From Synchiropus splendidus (lineage: Eukaryota; Chordata; Actinopteri; Syngnathiformes; Callionymidae), in NCBI RefSeq assembly GCF_027744825.2, contig NC_071334.1, forward strand, positions 44,185,937 to 44,249,936: a stretch of 64,000 nt of DNA. The letters are read 5' to 3'. Position 1 is the stretch's first letter, and each line of letters opens with the position of its first letter. The translations under genes and the position numbers were made by a program. Below the pieces are notes generated by a model. That model had not been told where the DNA came from. It saw nothing but the letters and a program-made list of their open reading frames with translations, and did no database searches. Positions 1 through 11,607 of this stretch are shown one piece after another.

Positions 1-195
1 AGAAGGTTTATCATGGAGGTGATTCCGAATAGAGCGCCACAAAAGGCATAAATCTTACAACCCGTTTCCCCAAAAATCCATCCTTTATACAGGGAGTTCA
101 CAAAGAAGATGGGCGACTGTGTGATGGCCATCAAGAAGTCGCTGACCGCCAGGTTTATGATGAATATATTGGGAGGAGTCTGGAGCCGCTTGTTG
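1..195 (-). CDS. opn4: opn4 second visible exon (TM2 to start of TM3), cut by window edge
   Basis: The acceptor is TGTTGCAG (196-203 on the complement) and the exon is open to the left edge. It encodes NKRLQTPPN at the first cytoplasmic loop, NIFIINLAVSDFLMA in helix 2, NSLYKGWIFGETGC in the first extracellular loop and IYAFCGALFGITSMI in helix 3. The E/DRY-type motif that would end helix 3 is just outside the window. The reading frame is undamaged. Confidence 0.88.
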
Positions 196-3100
196 CTGCA
201 ACACATGGACAAAAGAGACATGCAGATTAAAATACAGGAGACAAAGAACTGAGGTCACGCTGAGCCAAAAATGTTCACCAAAAGCAGCCTGGAAGCAGAT
301 GGTATCAGTCATGGGATCAACAGGAGGCAGCCGCATCATATGCTCGCACCCTAGAGGTGAAGTGAAGCCTGTTGTATGTCACATCATGAGAATCATCATC
401 TTCTCAGCAGATAAACAGGTCACCGGGGACCGGCTGGTCCAGCTGCATGACCACTTTGACGGCCAGCTCAGTTGCTCAGAGGGAACTGCCCAAAGGGATT
501 GGTGAAGTAGTCAGTCTGTCTGTCTTTAGCCCCTTAAATCAGGGGTTGGCAACCCGCGACTCTTTCATCCTTATGTTGCGGCTCTGGGCTTGGGGAAATA
601 TGGGGCCTATAAATATGGCCTCTAAAGTCGGACATGTGAGCTGCGGACTTGATCCCGCCTGATGAGCTGCACCTTGTCTCAGGAAGCTCTCCAAGGGGGG
701 TGAGCATCTTGCCTCGGGCGACTCGGCGCTAGATGCAGAAAACTATTGTACAGTGCGACTCACATGATGAATGCAGAGCAGTAAAGCGTCCGATCACTGT
801 CTGTGCGGACAACATCATTTAAGAAGAACTTTTCAAACTCTGACAAAAACTGTGGAGGAGCACAGCACAGCCGTCCAGTGCTGGCGATGTGGTGCAGGTG
901 TATCATAACTTTTTAATTCATTTGAGACTTATTTACTTCTTTAGTAAGAGTTCAAAATGTGTTCATTTAATAAAAAATGAAATTTTAAATTATAATAATC
1001 TCAAAAAAAAATTAATTGCAGTTTAATGGTATAAGAATATTTGCCACAACAAGCCACATTTTTCAAAATATTCAAAATTTATTTTGCATGAGTTTGACAA
1101 TAGCACAATAAATCACGATATTCAAGTTTTTATATCACCTTATTTAAACTAAAGCTCTTTGAATGTCTCAATAATATTTGTATAAGAATTTCAATTTTAT
1201 AAGAATTTCAAGTACATTCAGAGTAGTGGAAACCCTGGCCATTGTGTAGTGAAAAACAAACAAAGCTGTTTGCTTTGGTTCAGGGATTCCTCCATGTTTG
1301 TTGTTGTTGTTATCATCCTAGCTGCGAAGTGTCTTGTGCATCAGTGTGATCAGTGGACCAGGAACTCCTGCACTTACAAAGGTTAACTGTTGTCTGGAGA
1401 GCTTTTTTTTTTTTTTTTTTGCGACTCCCTGTGTTGTCTTTTCCATGGAAAACCGTGTCGAAATGGCTCTTTGAGAGTTAAGGGTTGCCGACCCCTGCCT
1501 TAAATGATTCATTTGTTCTTCTTTCATTGGCCTTGTGTGTTGGTCAGATTGTTTTTGTATGGGAGTGGGTGTTTGGTTTGAGGAAACACAGTGACTGATT
1601 GTTGAAAATACTACAGAGATTTGTTTCCCATGAGGTCAGGAGTGAACGCACATATCATGTCAGGACCACTGTGGCATTTTACACACTCTCTCACACCACA
1701 TTGTGCGAAATAATTCTCAAAGTGAGCTTCAAGTCTTGCTCGCATGCAGCACAGTTACACGGGTGATTTGACATTTCCTAGATTAATTGTGTTCGGTGAC
1801 CTTGAGGTGAACTGGTGACCCACTTGGAGGGAAACTTCTCCCAATGTCAGCTGAGGTGAACACATTAAAACAAACAAAATCCACTCTGCATGATGACATC
1901 CGGTGTTCCGGCACACAAGAAAGTACTCGACAACAACAAGCCTCTGTATTCTCTAAGCTGCACTTAGCCTACGAAAATAAGTTGGTCCATCAAATTCCCT
2001 CATCTTTCCTACTATTTGTTGCTGGGTGTAAGGGAAGGTAGAAGATCTTTTTTCCCGTTTCGTTTTAACCAACCCATTCAAAGTCATTGGAGAGAGAAGT
2101 GTCGCTCAAGGGCATACAGGAAGTGTGGGGTAAGGACATTTGTCCCACCTCTCCAGCTGCAGCTCAGCTCTGGAGGCGTGGCACAAATTTAAACCGCAGC
2201 TTGATCAAACTGTTTCAAGGTCACCAACCGGTAAGACGTTGGCAGAACGATGCCAACCACTGAATCCAAATAAGATCTCTACATTCTCCACAAAAGGCGT
2301 TGAACTTCATCCCTACCTTGTTTGAAAATGCAAGTGACTGAGAACAAGCGAACCACGCTGACATCATGATAAAATAGCTCACTTCTCTGCAAGCCCTCTT
2401 CTGCACAGCCTCTTCAACAAATCCCATCCATCACGACCAGAAAAAGTAATATTGACAATCGCACCCCGCAGTGTGTGGTCCAGCACCACAGACCTATCTC
2501 CCGTATGTGGCCCGATGCCTGCATTTTCATGGCCCGTTTCATGTCAGACTATAACTGTAACTAATATGTCCTATTTGTTGTTATGTCTCCTTTAGTCACC
2601 ACCACCACTTCAGCAGTAAATATAGCATGATCCTGTTTTAAGACATTTTTCTTCTTTTCATTGGCCATTTTTGTGTTTGTCTTGTTCCTCAAAACACATT
2701 GAATACAATACTGAACATATATTTCAAAATAAAATGCCTTTTCATCTTGAACGACTGGTCCACACTTGAGTTATATTCAAATGAAATGCATATAAAATGA
2801 AATATTTCAATAGTTTCCATGGCACATTTATACTCCTTACATATTATCTATTAAATTTCCTCTTCTTAAGTTCATTTGCCCTTGTTACTGATGTATGTAT
2901 TTTGGATTATTTGGTGAGTATTTTGGTTAGGAAGTTTTATTGACCACCTCTGTATTATTTGGTTTCACTCTGCTGGCAACCCATTGATTCAATGCACTGA
3001 CGTTTGAACAACGTCATGCCTCGACTCAGTGGCAGCTGATTGACCGTAGCTGTATTTGACATTAATATAATAATCACGCAATCGGACAAAGCCGCATTAA

Positions 3101-3975
3101 TCAGGAGACAACATGTTCTTACGGTTCTAAACACACAGATACAAGTGTTTATATATGAAGTGGGCAGAGCCACTGCAACTGTAGGAAATGTGTTTTGCCA
3201 GCTGGGATGGGAATCAGTACAAGTAAGTTTGTGGTCCTTGTCATGAGTGAAGGAAAGTCCAACCTTCAACCTTAGGGTTAGTAACCCTAACCCTAACAAG
3301 ACACGGCATCACAGTGTCTTGGTCGCCCAGAGGAGGCAAGGACTAGAACCATGGTGCTGAATTTAATGAGGTTTATGCAGAGTGAAACTTGCCCCAACTG
3401 CATATGTTGACGCAGAACTGACAGAATAAAGGAAACTGAATATTTGTATCACTGAAGACCAAACTTACTTTGCCACTTCAGCCAACTGAGTGATTTGATT
3501 TATACGATAAGTTCAAGAGTATTTTAAAGTTGTACTTCATTAACCATCCTCACAATAAATGCATGAACTTTGGAGGTGGCTCAGGTCAGGAGACCTGGAA
3601 ACCGGATTGAAGACCAGGTGGAGGATTATACAACCACACTGGCCTTTAAAGGTCTCATGATCCTTCTGTTAGAAATAACAAATGTGCTGAAGTGGAAGCT
3701 CTGCACTCCCTGAGGAACTCATTGCAGCAGAGAAGTCTATGAACAAGAAAATGAGTCTAGTTTGACCATTTTGATGCATGTGTTCATCCCTTCATGCACA
3801 AATGCAGCGGCAAGGCAGGGCAGTAGAAAGCTTACCTACCAGAAAAACGCATACATGACCAGGGCGTTCCCGGAAACACCAACGGCTCCGATGACCAGGA
3901 CGAAGAAGGCCACGATGTAGTGAACATGATCTGGGACGTCCACCCGTCGATAGAATCCACGATCCAGGTCCATTT
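1..3975 (-). CDS. opn4: Melanopsin-type opsin (opn4 family), 5' part, partial gene
   Basis: Two exons on the minus strand (3840-3975, then 1-195) join in frame and encode the start of a rhodopsin-class GPCR. The gene continues past the left edge. Joined from the ATG at 3973, they give a short N-terminus, transmembrane helix 1 (about residues 17-43), helix 2 with the NLAVSDF motif (Asp64, the conserved 2.50 position) and the start of helix 3 (Cys91, the disulfide cysteine; Tyr94). Tyr in place of the Glu counterion of ciliary opsins, and the FCGALFGITSMI stretch, are typical of melanopsins. Melanopsins are retinal-binding, Gq-coupled photopigments of the plasma membrane. The retinal lysine in helix 7 would lie outside the window. 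The QSPIFFVNSL stretch looks more like the x-type than the m-type melanopsins, but I cannot assign a paralogue. A further upstream exon is possible, because a splice acceptor lies directly before the ATG. Confidence 0.87.
532..1505. mobile_element. Non-autonomous hAT-like DNA transposon with perfect 8-bp target duplication
   Basis: The element spans 540-1497. It starts with CAGGGGTTGGCAACCC and ends with GGGTTGCCGACCCCTG, a 16-bp terminal inverted repeat with one mismatch. It is flanked on both sides by the identical 8-mer CCTTAAAT (532-539 and 1498-1505), the target-site length of hAT transposons. It has no transposase ORF. The interior from about 1010 to 1400 matches, in opposite orientation, a repeat found again near 40430-40950 and 23881-24000, so a second repeat is nested inside or shared. 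Confidence 0.85.
2500..2880 (+). repeat. Copy 1 of the CAGACCTGGG-type hAT-like family, partial
   Basis: This stretch matches three other places in the window (24427-24800 on plus, 32040-32337 and about 32820-33110 on minus). Shared landmarks in order are GTGGCCC followed by ATGCCTG, a CACCACTTCAGCAGTAAAT stretch, CATTGGCCATTTTTGTGT, and ATCTTGAACG next to CTGGTCCACA. The terminal CAGACCTGGG is not intact in this copy. No coding capacity is visible. Confidence 0.6.
3840..3975 (-). CDS. opn4: opn4 first visible exon (N-terminus and TM1)
   Basis: The exon is bounded on the transcript by an acceptor ending in TTTCAG (3976-3981) and a donor gtaggt starting at 3839. The ATG at 3971-3973 opens MDLDRGFYRRVDVPDHVHYI, followed by a hydrophobic helix ending in MYAFF. 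VPDHVHY is shared by many melanopsins just before TM1. A better-looking donor (gtaagc) lies 4 nt downstream but would put a TAG stop in frame, so the GT at 3838-3839 is used. The split codon TG|C yields Cys45 and joins cleanly to NKRLQTPPN in the next exon. Confidence 0.82.
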
Positions 3976-5181
3976 CTGAAACAGCCGTGTACACATCAGC
4001 ATCCAAAGAGATCTGTTGAGGACATTTCCTTGAAACCGCTCATCTGATCCGTCCCCCTCCCTCCTCCAGCGAATGCTCCCTCTATGATCAGCAGACAGTC
4101 GCGTTATTCTTTCATATTTGTATCTTATTCAGACCGCGCCTGAGGTCAGGTCCTACTTCTTTGGCTGAGAGTTTGAACTTGAACCAGTTTATTTGAGTTT
4201 TGCGTTCTGTGTCTCCCATGACTTCTTTACAAATGTTTTCTGCTTAGTACAATATATATCTGGCTAGTGTTATGGGTACATTTTCTTGCTTTCATTTTCT
4301 CATACAGCCTTCATGTGTGTCTTTGGAAGGATAGGAAATCCCCACATTTCCTCTCAGTGAACTGTTTTCAGCGATGTTTAAACAGGAAATTCTGGGTTTT
4401 GGGAGATGAGACACAACAGACCCCTTGAAGTCAGCGTCATAACTGCTTTCGTAGATCTCAATTTTTTTTCGTATCCGGCCTGGTGTCAGAGGTGGTTTTA
4501 GAGGTGTCAATCTTGTTGCTATTGAGATCAATGAAGTCGCTATTATAAAACTGCCACCACAGCTTTTGCTCATATGTGGAATTTTTAAACATGAAGAAAT
4601 CATTTCATACAATGTATATTAATATTTCACCAAATACGTGCAGAAGGTCATCAATGATTCATGTCCTACAAGAACACGACAGAGAGACGTTTTACTGTTC
4701 TACAGACGCTGTGGATATGAGGGAAAGATAATTTCACATTTGGCATAAAAACCCAGCTACTCTGTAAATACGCTTCTCTCATTTATAAAATGTATAATTT
4801 CAAGCATATCACTCACTTCTCAAATGAAATCCTCCTCAGTCTTTCCAGTTAATCTTAAATGTTTGATAATGGATTCTCACGATTCATGTAATGCTTCGAT
4901 CAGAATGATGACTTTTAATCAGGTCATGAGATGAAAAACGGAGAACGTATTCAAATATAGAATTCCGTGTATTGAACTGACTTTCATGAACACCAAAATG
5001 GGAAAGACTAAAAATCAAATAAAAAATAAAGGGAAAGCGCTTCCTGACAACACAACCCATTGTCTGCTTCTGACCTGTTTAATACGAGAATCTTTGGCGA
5101 TACAACACCACACTCTGCAACACACACAAGTCATGTGTCGCTCTTCAGTAGATGGATTGTGGAGCAGGCTGTGATTTAGAC
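3976..5181. other. Region upstream of opn4 with no recognised gene
   Basis: About 1.2 kb of AT-rich sequence. It may contain the opn4 promoter or an upstream non-coding exon, but I see no convincing TATA box or exon in the minus-strand orientation. Small ORFs here lack any recognisable motif. Confidence 0.4.
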
Positions 5182-5896
5182 CAGGGGTTCTTAACCTCCT
5201 GCTCTAAATCTTGGGGCCCACCTTTCCCAGAACAAATCACCCCAGGACCCATTCAATAGAACTGATTCATTACTCTTGATTTCATTTGTGACCAACAACC
5301 ATATTTAATCTACTTACACATAAACAAACCATAATTATTGCAAATATATTTGTCATAGCGAGGTTCCAGGAGCAGAACCAGGTGCAAGTCATATTCATCA
5401 ATTTTACTAAAGAAAAAAAAAACAAAAAAAAAATACACTTGATGCAAACTGTTGAGAAAAATGGAAACAGAAAAAATCTGAATAAAATAAATACAATGTC
5501 TAAATATCATAAAATAAAAAATATATATTTTATTTAAACTCCAAAGAAGATATCAGTAAAGTGTCGATGGAAATATCGCCATAAAATGTTCCAGTTAAAT
5601 TTCAAAACTGCTTCAACAGGTGCTTTCATGAACAGTTTTTACTGTTGGGGGTGACATCACTTTCTTTATAATTTTTTTTCTTTTCATGAACTTGTTGTTA
5701 ACTGTTGTTAGCTCTCACAGATTTGCAGCTGTCAAGTCAATTCAGTGACTCACTACTGCCACTATATGTGACTAATGGATTAAAACTGAGCGTCTCGCAG
5801 CCCTCGCAGCCCAAAAGTGTTTTGGCGGCCCTCAATGTGGCGCTCGCGGCCCAACCATGGGCCCCGGCCCTATGGTTAAGAATCACTAGTTTAGAT
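5174..5896. mobile_element. hAT-like non-autonomous element, family A copy 1
   Basis: Body 5182-5888 (707 bp). The left end CAGGGGTTCTTAACC and right end GGTTAAGAATCACTA are inverted repeats. The flanking 8-mers ATTTAGAC and GTTTAGAT match at six of eight positions, a decayed target duplication. Near the right end is a GC-rich stretch with repeated GCGGCCC and GGGCCCCGG blocks. Two other copies lie at 26609-27831 and 30449-31074. There is no transposase. Confidence 0.75.
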
Positions 5897-6099
5897 ATTG
5901 AATGGGCTAGATTCAGTGATAGGAAGATGACTGCATTAAATTACTTGGTCAGTTTGTGTACAATATCCTGCTGAGACCATTGAGCCTCATCTGTCGGTAC
6001 ATTGTACAACTGTGCCAAGGGAGAAGAACTCTGGAGCACTATGGTCATCCATCGAGGGATGACTGGAGGCAGAGGGTGGACAATGGGAAGCCACTAATC

Positions 6100-6330
6100 T
6101 GAAAAATGGTGACCAATCTTGGACAAGACATTGGTTTTGTGGGAGCTAACTGTTGCCCAGGAGGAGAGGATTGTGGAAGCCATGAGAGGTAGGAGGAGAA
6201 ACTGCCCATCCATGCCTCTGGGCACGTAAGAGAACAACCACCACGACAGTAGAAAGGGCTTCTTCGCTGCTGCCGATCAGGAGGGACAAGCAGAAGGCGA
6301 ATGCTTGGACATGTGCTGGTCACTGCTGGT
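6100..6330 (+). pseudogene. Possible decayed LINE ORF2 C-terminal fragment
   Basis: From 6137 one frame reads LWELTVAQEERIVEA, which resembles the (M/W)ELTVPxEERxEEAxERK segment near the C-terminus of some teleost LINE reverse-transcriptase proteins. The frame breaks soon after, with a stop about 90 bases downstream. The identification rests on this short motif only, and the boundaries are approximate. Confidence 0.35.
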
Positions 6331-9300
6331 GCCCGGGGGAAGGGAGAAAGTCCTCTGGGAACCATCACGTCCAGAAATTCCACCACTAGATGAATGTGTC
6401 AACCAAACAGAACCGCACAGCAAAAGAACAATGATCTTTGAAAATAAACCAGAAAACACAACATAAATTCTGCAGCAGATGTTCTGATCTTTAGCATCAT
6501 ATCAAATGATCCATGATGGAACCAGCCCGACATATTTCCCCATGAGGTGATTAAGTTTGTGCAATTAGATAATGAAATTGTCTATATGAACACATTCCTA
6601 AGAGGATTCCAATGGTTTGTTAATGTGATGGGAGTTAGGAGTCTGTCACAGAGCATTATCAGCATTTATTGAGCGTAAACTCCCTTCCTGTCGCTCATCT
6701 GAATTATAGATGGAGAAGAAACACAATGTCAATCTCGGTCGAGGCTCTTTAACATGTCGCTCATGAATAATTGGACCGTTGGAGAATCCAGAGCGTGGTT
6801 TGAACTGTGTCACGCTGCAAAATGAAGATGAAGGACGGTATATGGTCCTGAGGGGAAAAATGAGAATAAGGAGTAAATCCATGCAGGAGAACACAGCAGC
6901 TCTACGTGGGAAGGATTTGTGTTTTGCTTGCTGAGAATGTAACAGCTGTCATGCTTTGACTCTCTGTTCTTCTCTCAATTTGAGTGTCATCTGATGTAGA
7001 AAATGTGACATCCATCAAAAACTCTGACTTGCGAGTCGTCTCAGTAATAACAGATTGTGACATCAGACGTGGACAGGACAATTGTTTCTAAGAACTCCGA
7101 ATGATTCCGTCTGTGTCATCAGGAGACGGGTGTGGCGTGTAGCTGTGGAGGAAAGGCTGTGACCACTGTCAATATCAGGAGCTTGTAGGTTGTCTTCCTC
7201 CTCTTTGACCTGATACCCCTATGTCTATACTATTAACTGTCTCTCCATGAGTCAGTCCTCCACCCTGCCTGCTGCTCCTGCTATCACAGACCACCTATAT
7301 GTCAGTCCTCCTCACCCATTCCACCCTGCCTGCACTCTCCTCTTCACCACCCCAGATTGGATTTGCTATGTTTTTATGGGGACAAAAGATCTAAGGCAGA
7401 TGACTGAACCCTTGTGGTTATAAAGTGCCCTTTTCCCCACTAAAGCTACAACCCAGGGCCTTTCTTTTGAATTTGGGAGAAGACCTTGAGGCAGAGCCTC
7501 AGAGTTGCACAGAACAGCAACTGCAGGTAGAAACATCCTTCCCCAAAATGACTTTGTCTGTCGACATTAGAACACATCCAAAGTCAGTGCTGTTTCAGTG
7601 TTTGGATACAACGCTGACGTTTACTTTAGAGATAACATCCCGTCGATCTTGAGCTGCAGGGGATAGAACGAATAGGAAGCGGTGCTCCTGAACAAAAGGC
7701 ACATGTGTCCACTATGAGTCGGGGAGCGCTAGCTGTGCTCACGGAAGTGTTGTGCATCAAAAGAGAGCTCTGTACTCCCCCTTGTCCTGCATACATTTCA
7801 TTCAAAATAGTTTGCATGAAGGCTAGTTTGAAGGACAGCACGTGGAAGGCTATTTCCTCTTGATGTCCTGCAGGTTTTGATTTTATGCCAGGAATCTAAA
7901 AAGAGCGAAATGTGAAGCACCAGAAAACCAAATCGCTTCTTGTATTGTTCCACTAACATAAGAAATCCTACAGTCAAGCTGAGGGCACAGTGTCACCACA
8001 GTGAATACTGAACAGACTACAGACAACATATGAGCAATAAGATGTACAATATCTTCTCATGTTACTCTACCTTGTGCTGAAAGTGGAGCCCCTTCCTCTC
8101 CTCGGATCGACCCAGTTTGCTGCCGGTGGTCTTCAGAATCACACAGTGAGGGGAAAGAACGTTGATCACAGTCCAGACGGGTTTGAACAGATAATGGTTC
8201 TATCACATGCTGGAGCAACAGTCAGCAGCAGATCTTCTCTGGAGAGAATGTGAGAGAGCAGCAGCAGTCGACCAATCCCCCTGCTGACTGCCCATCACAC
8301 ACAGTTCTCACAGGCCATCGATCATGTGCACTTCATGTGTGCTCATGTGTGCGTTGCACTAAATGAAATGCTTCAAATAACTATCAGAAGAGCATTGAGG
8401 GATGCTCTGTTTAGCCTTTTTTTAATCAATTTGATATATATATTTTGTTCCACCAACACATTTTTTGGTATTGCGACCTGTCCAGGGTGTATTCCTGCCT
8501 CTCACCCAATGACTGCCGAGACCTAAAATGTGTTGTTTCACTGACAATGTATGTATGTATTTAAATAAACACTTATTTTCAGTTTTATTTCCTCTCTTGA
8601 GATGTTGTTTTTGTTTTCACAACAGTAAAATTCTTTTTTTTTTAATCATGATTAGAGGTAGTGACAATATTAGCATGTTTTGTTTACTCTTTCAATAGCT
8701 GGTCTTGAATTTTATTTGACTTATATAAACTTCTTGTTTTTCCTGAATAAAATGTGTTTTTTTTTTTTGTCTTGTTTTGTGTCCTCTTTTTTTTCGTTTT
8801 TTCTTTTTATGGTGTCTTATTTGGGGAGTTTGACACAGCCTGGATGTCACCGTCCTCTGTCGAGCGCTTAGAGAATTTGAGTTTAAAGTGCTTTGTTAAA
8901 AAAAAAAATCAGAAAACCTTTTACACAGTGGTGGCAGAGTGAAACGCTCGGTCTTGAGGGATGTGAATTGTGAGAAGGGTGTTCAGATAAAAGCCTCTCA
9001 ATGTTTATCATCTCATGCACAAGCGAGCAGGAGGCTCAAACACAACATGTTCCCTTCAATATTTTCCACAATCCCTCGCTAGATTCACCTCTGTGTAAGT
9101 TTGATATACGGTGTCCTGACCTGAAGTGCACGGGTCCATGACGGGTCAGGTGATATTGTCACTTATAAAGTGGGTCTTTATCATGGAGAGAAAACTCACA
9201 GATCAAGCACAACAGACTGACTCCACCAATCATAAGTTCAGACATATTTGCCCTGCGCCACAGAAGACTGAAACTGTCGAGGGGATTCCTTCAGTCATCC

Positions 9301-9663
9301 TTCCAAGAGCAACACTGTTGAAATCACCCACAGACACAGTTGGAAAAAATCAAGCATAGAACATAGAATTAAGGGTTATACTGGAAAGTTTTTCAGGAAG
9401 TGGCAGCCCTTTCTTACCTATTTCAGCTCACTTGACTCCCTCCCCGTGGAATTATTCCTGGTCAGAGATTTATATTTCACTGTTTTTGATGCACAAGATT
9501 ACTTTCTCTAGTTTCCGCCTCCATTTTAATAATTATATTTATATGTTATATTTATTGTATGTATTACTGTTTATTTTATTGTTGTCAAAACTTATTTTGT
9601 TTGTGTGTTCTATTTTATGTAAATAAATAAAAAAACTGGAGGATTAACATGTTAACATTGTTT

Positions 9664-9665
<2 letters not shown>

Positions 9666-9697
<32 letters not shown>
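9666..9697. repeat. Poly(T) tract, 32 nt
   Basis: Uninterrupted T run. It follows AT-rich sequence containing AATAAATAAA. On the minus strand it would be a poly(A), so it could mark the 3' end of a retroposed element, but I recognise no element body. Confidence 0.8.
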
Positions 9698-9703
<6 letters not shown>

Positions 9704-11333
9704 CAAATGAATAAATAAATCACTATCTGCTGCTGTGTATGTGCGTTGGCTTTTGGTGAGGGTCTTTATGGTGACGTCTTGATGGAGGAGGCTCTTTCTT
9801 CTGATTTGAGTCAGTACCTGCTATTTAAGCTAACAAATAGACAGTCCTGTCCTAAATCTCTGTTGATAGACGACCTGATAATACAGATATAAATGTGAGC
9901 GCTTCATTTGAAGATGAATCTCTGAGAAGAGGAGAGCAGCAGGAGACAAGAGAGAGGAATTATTAAGCAGTTGCAGTGAGAGAGCCTGCTGCAGCACTTG
10001 CTTGCTTGAGCGTTCCTCACCTGCCATCCACCATCACCGTCTGATCCTCTGCTGCAGAGCTGAGGCCCATCATCTGCTGCACTCATTTCACCAGAACCTA
10101 AAGGCCGTCAGCACGGTGGGGTTTGCACTGAGGACAATCCCTCCATTAGCCTTATCCTGTCAAGCTCTTCGGAGGCAAAGCAGGCGGTGCTGCCTGACTG
10201 ACAAGCCTCCAACCAACAAAGCTAAGTGAGAACGTTTTAAAATCTTGTGTTTATCAACTGATTTCAGCTATTTTATGACGTAGAGACGCTTTGAACTAGA
10301 CCTTAGATCGAATTCAATCATTCATCATGATGGCACTATATTCATTTTTTCACAAATCCTGTTGATCTTTTTTGTATTTAAGTGTATTTAGGTTCACAAA
10401 AGTTCAGATCAGATCAATGGTTTTAGCTAGTTTTAGCTTCGTCATTTTTGTTTTGTTTTTTTTTTTACATGGCGGAGAAAGACAACTAAGATCTCACTTC
10501 CTTTGTGAATATAAATAATACAGAGAAGTTTCACCATCAAGTCAGTCAGCAAAGAGTGGAGTTGTTGCTTGGTACTAGTGACATCACCAGGACTGCTCTC
10601 CAGGCAGCTATGGCAAACAAAGCGTAGTCAGAGCGTTGTTTTTTTTAACCAAATGATTCCTAAATGCATGGACTTTTTTTAATGTGATTTCAGTAAGTGA
10701 AGGGGATGTTAACCTTGCCTTGCATTTCTGCTTTGAACATGTGCAGTTATGTTACCGTGTCAGCAGACCCTGCTATGACCCAGGTGTGGCGGATTATTAA
10801 CTATGACATCAGCAGATGTGCAGACAAAAACATCAGCACCTGTAGAGAGTGATGTTATAGAATGCCATCAAGACGTAACTCACATTCTATCTGCTTTGTT
10901 CGAAACTGTCACTTGGAAAAAATGTGAAGTCGGAGTGCTGCTCAGATAAACACCTGTCTCTGCCAAAATATGACACAGTGAGGGGTCAAAGGTTCATTTT
11001 CTTCAGCCTCGCAGTTGCTATGATACAAATTCCTCTCGACCAATGTCCTGCTGCCCTCCATCAGTGATGCGTGCCTCATCCTTTTCCTGTTTTCCTCAGC
11101 ACCGGCACAGTTTCATCTACATTTGTTTTGCCGCTGACCCCCTGAAGTCTGTGAGCATTCACTCGGTGACATGAGGCCAGATGTTGAGGACAGGTGACCA
11201 AACAGCAGCTGCATGTTTCGAGTTGTTCACCACTTTCTGTGAAGATTTTGGCAGTGCCTCGAGCATGACCTCAATATTGTTAGACTGGCATTCACATGAC
11301 ACTACTGTTCGCTGTTTTCATTCAATCAAACCG

Positions 11334-11395
11334 TGATAATATCTGCACAAATATTATCATTGAATGATAATATCTGCACAAATATTATCATTGAA
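11334..11395. repeat. 31-bp direct tandem duplication, each unit a small hairpin
   Basis: Two identical 31-bp units (11334-11364, 11365-11395) lie head to tail. Each contains the inverted pair TGATAATAT and ATATTATCA around a CTGCACAA spacer, so each can fold alone. Confidence 0.9.
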
Positions 11396-11514
11396 CAATG
11401 TTAGTAGTTGTACTGAAACATGTAAACTTCATAAGAGAAGAAACTGTTCTGTTGAAATGGAAATGAAAGGGCCAAATTTAACATGGGATACATGGGAAAT
11501 CAACCCCACAATAT

Positions 11515-11569
11515 TGTAGTGAGTGAGAGGTGGACTGCATTGTGTCATCTCTGACTACTACTTGCTATA
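11515..11569 (+). repeat. 5' LTR remnant with internal deletion
   Basis: The first 22 or so and last 33 or so bases match the two ends of the 3' LTR (TGTAG...GAGAGGTGGACT and ATTGTGTCATCTCTGAC), but about 150 bp between them are absent. The stretch TTGGTGTCAAAAATGG directly downstream sits where a tRNA primer-binding site is expected. I have not matched it to a particular tRNA. Confidence 0.7.
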
Positions 11570-11607
11570 TTGGTGTCAAAAATGGAATTTCTGTCTTGGA
11601 GGAGTAA

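Larger units (their letters stand above)
196..3839 (-). other. opn4 intron, 3.6 kb, carrying two hAT-like repeats
   Basis: This is the non-coding interval between the two opn4 exons. It holds the complete hAT-like element at 540-1497 and a fragment of a second family at about 2500-2880. Around 3280-3300 there is a short inverted stretch of telomere-like units, only three copies. I see no other exon in it. Confidence 0.7.
5897..11514. other. Gene-free interval with minor repeats
   Basis: I recognise no exon of a cellular gene in this 5.6 kb. It holds a possible LINE remnant near 6100-6330, a 32-nt poly(T) run (9666-9697) and a 31-bp tandem duplication at 11334-11395. Otherwise it is unremarkable non-coding sequence. 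Confidence 0.5.

Noticed and set aside
3276..3300. Telomere-like TTAGGG/CCCTAA units
   Set aside because: Only about three units, partly inverted. This is too short to call an interstitial telomere site.
3836..3839. Alternative opn4 donor with better consensus (GTAAGC, 4 nt downstream)
   Set aside because: It would place an in-frame TAG at the exon end, whereas the GT at 3838-3839 gives a continuous opsin.
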